Shown here one piece after another: positions 61,202 through 64,000 of a DNA stretch of 64,000 nucleotides; the first letter of the stretch is position 1, and the number at the start of each line of letters is the position of its first letter. The notes under the pieces are model-generated. The model saw only the letters and a program-made list of their open reading frames with translations, searched no databases and was not told the DNA's origin. Where the stretch lies: positions 248,001 through 312,000 of the forward strand of contig NZ_CANLNB010000003.1 of assembly GCF_947492455.1 (NCBI RefSeq), in the 5' to 3' direction. This DNA comes from an uncultured Aliiroseovarius sp. GTDB taxonomy: Bacteria > Pseudomonadota > Alphaproteobacteria > Rhodobacterales > Rhodobacteraceae. The translations under genes and the position numbers were made by a program.

Positions 61202-62188
61202 TCATGAAAACTTGTCGGCCCAAGTGGGCAATGTGTCATTTGGATGAGCGTGGGCGGCATAGACACCACGGGCCACGGCGCGGGCCAAGCAGGTGGCGGC
61301 GGCGTGTCCAAGGCGCAGCGCATCAAATCCGGGATCTGCGAGGGCCACCTTGCCGGTCGCAGCCGCAAAGATCAGATCGCCGTCAAACGGTGTGTGGCTG
61401 GGGTGGATCGCGCGCGCCATGCCGTCATGGGCCGCCGTCGCCAGACGTGTGGCCTGCGCCTGATCCAGATCTGCATCGGTGGCGATGATGGCGATAGTGG
61501 TGTTCTCGCCCAGCTGCGCCTCGGGGCGGGGCTCAATGCTGGGATCATGCTGGCCGATGCCACGCGCGCCGAACTCGTCGCCAAACTCCCACGGGGCGGC
61601 CCAGAACGCGGGCCCGTCACCCATCGTGACCGATCCTAAAGCATTGACGGCCACCAAGGCCCCGACGGTCACGCCATTGTCCAGCACCAAGGACGCGGAC
61701 CCAAGCCCGCCCTTCAGGCCAGCCGTGGTTGCGCCGAACCCGGCACCGTGGCTGCCGATCAGGAAGTCATCCGCCGCCGCCGCATAGGCCGCACGCCCAA
61801 GCCCCTTATAGGGGTTCTGCGCCCAGCCCTTGTCGCCGCCGTTCAAAAGGTCAAACAGGATGGCGCCCGAGACGATGGGCACATGCTGGTCCCCCACCTG
61901 AAACCCGCGCCCGTCCTCGCGCAGGGCATCTGCGACACCGGACGCGGCGTCTAGCCCAAAGGCCGACCCGCCGGAGAGCACCAAGGCGTCCACCTGCTGC
62001 ACCAGCTTATCCGGGGCCAGCAAATCCGTCTCGCGCGTGCCGGGTGCGCCGCCCATGACATGGACGCCTGCGGTGAAGGGGGCGTCGCCCACCAAGACGG
62101 TGGCGCCAGTCTTGATCACTGCATCATCGGCATTGCCTACACGCAGTCCGTCCACATCGGTGATCAGGTTCTTTGGTCCCGGTTTCAT
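61202..62188 (-). CDS. P1-family (S58) peptidase, NylC/DmpA-like
   Basis: This 328-residue N-terminal-nucleophile hydrolase matures by autocleavage. The cleavage signal NTTIAIIATDA places the nucleophile at about Thr230 (Asn before it), as in NylC. Seen earlier: GAPGTRETDLL, LSGGSAFGLDAASGVADALRE and GSHGAGFGATTAGLKGG, the typical alpha/beta core. The ATG at 62188 has AGAGGA at proper distance; the GTG one codon earlier is too close. It may cleave beta-peptides, D-amino acid amides or oligoamides. Substrate unknown. Confidence 0.88.
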   Translation of the reverse strand: MKPGPKNLITDVDGLRVGNADDAVIKTGATVLVGDAPFTAGVHVMGGAPGTRETDLLAPDKLVQQVDALVLSGGSAFGLDAASGVADALREDGRGFQVGDQHVPIVSGAILFDLLNGGDKGWAQNPYKGLGRAAYAAAADDFLIGSHGAGFGATTAGLKGGLGSASLVLDNGVTVGALVAVNALGSVTMGDGPAFWAAPWEFGDEFGARGIGQHDPSIEPRPEAQLGENTTIAIIATDADLDQAQATRLATAAHDGMARAIHPSHTPFDGDLIFAAATGKVALADPGFDALRLGHAAATCLARAVARGVYAAHAHPNDTLPTWADKFS

Positions 62189-62197
62189 CACGTCCTC

Positions 62198-62251
62198 TGC
62201 TTTTTCTTGTTACAAATATCCCACGGGGGTCTGGGGGTGTGAAACCCCCAG
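62198..62251 (-). repeat. Hairpin plus ATATTTG-ACAAGAAAA box, copy 2
   Basis: On the minus strand a stem CTGGGGGT/ACCCCCAG (62251-62231) is followed by CCCCGTGGGATATTTGTAAC and AAGAAAAAGC, then the P1 peptidase ribosome site. Arrangement and sequence match copy 1 in front of glcE. Confidence 0.55.
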
Positions 62252-62260
62252 CTGCCAAGC

Positions 62261-63001
62261 TCAGATACAGCGCCCGCCATCTACTTCCATCGCCACGCCC
62301 GTCACCATGCTGGCCTCGTCCGAGCACAGGAAACAGGCGGCGTTGCCCATATCCTCGGGCGTCGAGAACCGGCCGATCGGAATGGTCGAGATGAACTTCG
62401 CGCGCATCTCTGGTGTGTCTTCGCCCATGAAGCTGGACAAAAGTGGGGTTTCGCCCGCCACGGGGCAGATCGCGTTCACCCGCACCCCATGCGGTGCCAG
62501 CTCGACCGCCATGGCCTTGGTCGCGGTGATCATCCAACCTTTCGAGGCATTGTACCAGTTCAGGTTCGGGCGCGGGCTAAGCCCCGCGGTCGAGGCGACG
62601 TTCAACACCGCCCCGGTGCCCGCGGCCTTCATCCCCGGCACGAAATAACGGGCGGTCAGATAAACGGATTTGGCATTCACGGCCAAGACGCGGTCAAATT
62701 CGCCCTCGTCGACCTCTTCCATCGGTTTGGGCAGATGGGTGATGCCTGCGTTGTTTACCACGATGTCCACATGACCCCACAGCTCGTGCGCCGCCCGCGC
62801 CATTTGCGCGACACTGTCGCCGGACGAGACATCCACATGGTGCGCCACACCGCCGACTTCGGCAGCGACCTCGCGGGCCAGTTCGTCATTCAGATCGGCC
62901 ACCATCACCCGCGCGCCTTCAGCTGCGAATTTGCGAACGATCCCGGCCCCAAAGCCCGATGCGCCGCCGGTAACGATGGCTGTTTTATTGTGAAGCCGCA
63001 T
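62261..63001 (-). CDS. Short-chain dehydrogenase/reductase
   Basis: The ATG at 63001 is best placed after AGGAG and gives 246 residues. Seen: nucleotide motif TGGASGFGAGI, NNAG (VVNNAGITHL), catalytic Ser in NVASTAGLS, and YNASK for the Tyr/Lys pair. An acidic residue after the second strand (VADLNDE) favours NAD(H). It is a classical SDR of the FabG/glucose-dehydrogenase type with an unknown alcohol or keto substrate. It lies 72 bp upstream of the P1 peptidase gene. Confidence 0.88.
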   Translation of the reverse strand: MRLHNKTAIVTGGASGFGAGIVRKFAAEGARVMVADLNDELAREVAAEVGGVAHHVDVSSGDSVAQMARAAHELWGHVDIVVNNAGITHLPKPMEEVDEGEFDRVLAVNAKSVYLTARYFVPGMKAAGTGAVLNVASTAGLSPRPNLNWYNASKGWMITATKAMAVELAPHGVRVNAICPVAGETPLLSSFMGEDTPEMRAKFISTIPIGRFSTPEDMGNAACFLCSDEASMVTGVAMEVDGGRCI

Positions 63002-63054
63002 ATTCATCTCCTGATTGCAGGATCAGATTGCGCCCAATTCAGCCCGCGCGCAAG

Positions 63055-64000
63055 TCAGGCGCGCATGACCTGCCACTTGGTCGCAGACAGCCCCGCGAAG
63101 CGTGCGAATCGCGCGAGTTCGGCATCCAGTTTCGCGTGACGCGCGCTGCCCCAGCGGGTGCCGGGTTCCGGCCAGAACCCGATGACGGTCAATTCACCGG
63201 ACTTGCGATCCGCCTTTAGCTCGATCCGCCCAACAAAGCGGTCACCTTCCAGCAACGGATAGACGTAATAACCCCACCGGCGCTTGGCTTTCGGGACGAA
63301 CATCTCGTTGCGATAGTCAAAGCCAAAGAGCTTCTCCAACCGCGCGCGGTCGCGGATGGCGGGATCGAACGGGTTGAGGATCCGCAGGCGCGAGGTGGGG
63401 GCAGAGAGTGTGTCCAACCGCGCCTCTATATCGGCGGGCGCGAGGGCAGCGTAGCTGCCGCCGTCTGCAGTTTCGACCTCGACCGGGACCAGCGCGGCCG
63501 TGTCGCACCACACCTTTGCCTCGCGCGCGGACATGGCGTCCCAGAAGCGGCCGATTTCGCCAGTCGTGCCAAAGGACAGCCGATCCAATGCGCCGCGGCA
63601 CAGCCAATCGACAGCCTTGTGATCCGGGGCGGGATCATGGGACGGAAAGACCCGCTCGCCCAGATCATAGAACTTCACGAAGTTCTTTCGGTGGCATGTG
63701 GCAAGCTCGCCCGCATACCACATCTGGTCCAGCGCCTTCTTGTGCGGAGGCCGCGCCCACATCTCGCGCTTTTCAACCTTTGTGTCGAAGGCGTGGGTGG
63801 ATAGAGCCCCCTCGCGCGCGATGCGGTTGCGGATCTCGGCGATCTGCGCTTTTCCAAGCCCAGATTGGTACCATTCCGACCGACCCATATATTCGCCCAG
63901 CCGGTCAAACTGACGCCGCCAATAGGGCAGCACGCGCATGTCGATCAGGCTGGCATCATGGGTGAAATGCTCGAACAATGCGCGGCCCGAGAGCTGCTTC
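63055..64000 (-). CDS. YcaQ-type winged-helix DNA glycosylase, C-terminal part
   Basis: The frame is open past the window end, so the N-terminus is missing; 315 residues are visible. Seen: ALFEHFTHDASLIDMRVLPYWRRQ, AHKKALDQMWYAGELATCHRKNFVKFYDLGERV, and LRILNPFDPAIRDRARLEKLFGFDYRNEMFVPKAKRRWGYYVYPLLEGDRFVGRIELKADR, the standard core of HTH_42/YcaQ proteins. E. coli YcaQ (AlkX) unhooks DNA interstrand crosslinks; the catalytic QxD motif would lie in the unseen or early part. Confidence 0.85.
   Translation of the reverse strand, partial: KQLSGRALFEHFTHDASLIDMRVLPYWRRQFDRLGEYMGRSEWYQSGLGKAQIAEIRNRIAREGALSTHAFDTKVEKREMWARPPHKKALDQMWYAGELATCHRKNFVKFYDLGERVFPSHDPAPDHKAVDWLCRGALDRLSFGTTGEIGRFWDAMSAREAKVWCDTAALVPVEVETADGGSYAALAPADIEARLDTLSAPTSRLRILNPFDPAIRDRARLEKLFGFDYRNEMFVPKAKRRWGYYVYPLLEGDRFVGRIELKADRKSGELTVIGFWPEPGTRWGSARHAKLDAELARFARFAGLSATKWQVMRA

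Noticed and set aside
1-64000. tRNA, rRNA, CRISPR, insertion sequence or phage genes
   Set aside because: I looked for tRNA T-loops, repeat-spacer arrays, transposase motifs and integrases on both strands and found none.

Overview
This 64-kb window is chromosomal DNA of a Rhodobacteraceae, most likely a marine Roseobacter-group alphaproteobacterium. The evidence is high GC with dense operons, a TAXI-type TRAP transporter, a BKACE enzyme, a Rhodobacterales-type Hint protein, glycolate oxidase GlcDEF, and an FMN riboswitch in front of a RibN-type riboflavin transporter. I see no rRNA, tRNA, CRISPR array, prophage or insertion sequence. The genes look like core metabolism, and both window ends cut a gene.

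Layout. 1-8121: the end of a subtilisin-like protease, an 8-TM protein built from two 4-TM repeats, an RND efflux pump behind an ArsR/SqrR-like operator, a Hint protein and an XRE-cupin regulator. 8311-16968: a glycine island with lpdA, lipA, a glycine/alanine:Na+ symporter, a universal stress protein, gcvT, gcvH and gcvP, i.e. uptake plus all four glycine cleavage proteins and lipoyl synthase. 17042-25255: an AraC/GlxA regulator, then a coupled BKACE and class III aminotransferase, divergent from an RpiR regulator, a TAXI TRAP transporter and a Usp. This is probably a beta-amino or beta-keto acid catabolic locus. 25386-28383: a short acyl-adenylating enzyme coupled to a thiolase-like protein lacking key catalytic residues, then a nitroreductase.

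28764-37475: an acetate locus with acs, a second-type adk, a DUF4212/sodium:solute symporter pair, a cNMP-CBS-nucleotidyltransferase protein, a small membrane protein and a membrane HAMP/PAS-DEDDh exonuclease. Acs makes AMP, Adk recycles it, and the CBS protein may sense it. 37485-39895: an amino-acid ABC transporter. 39940-41709: an RNA methyltransferase and a DUF1285 protein. 41768-48487: a MoxR/DUF58/BatA-type operon with 4-bp overlaps throughout. 48493-53199: a DUF599 protein, then glcDEF behind a TTGGT/ACCAA dyad. 53276-56096: a trypsin-like protease, a small heat-shock protein whose leader folds like a ROSE RNA thermometer, and ribN under an FMN riboswitch. 56097-64000: a phytase-esterase-like secreted protein, a globin, gabD, a small secreted protein, a P1-family peptidase, an SDR and a truncated YcaQ-type DNA glycosylase.

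The observations most worth follow-up are the sensor-like exonuclease and nucleotidyltransferase in the acetate operon, the ligase/degenerate thiolase pair, the aminotransferase-BKACE-TRAP module, the ROSE-like leader, and several unassigned palindromes and intergenic repeats.
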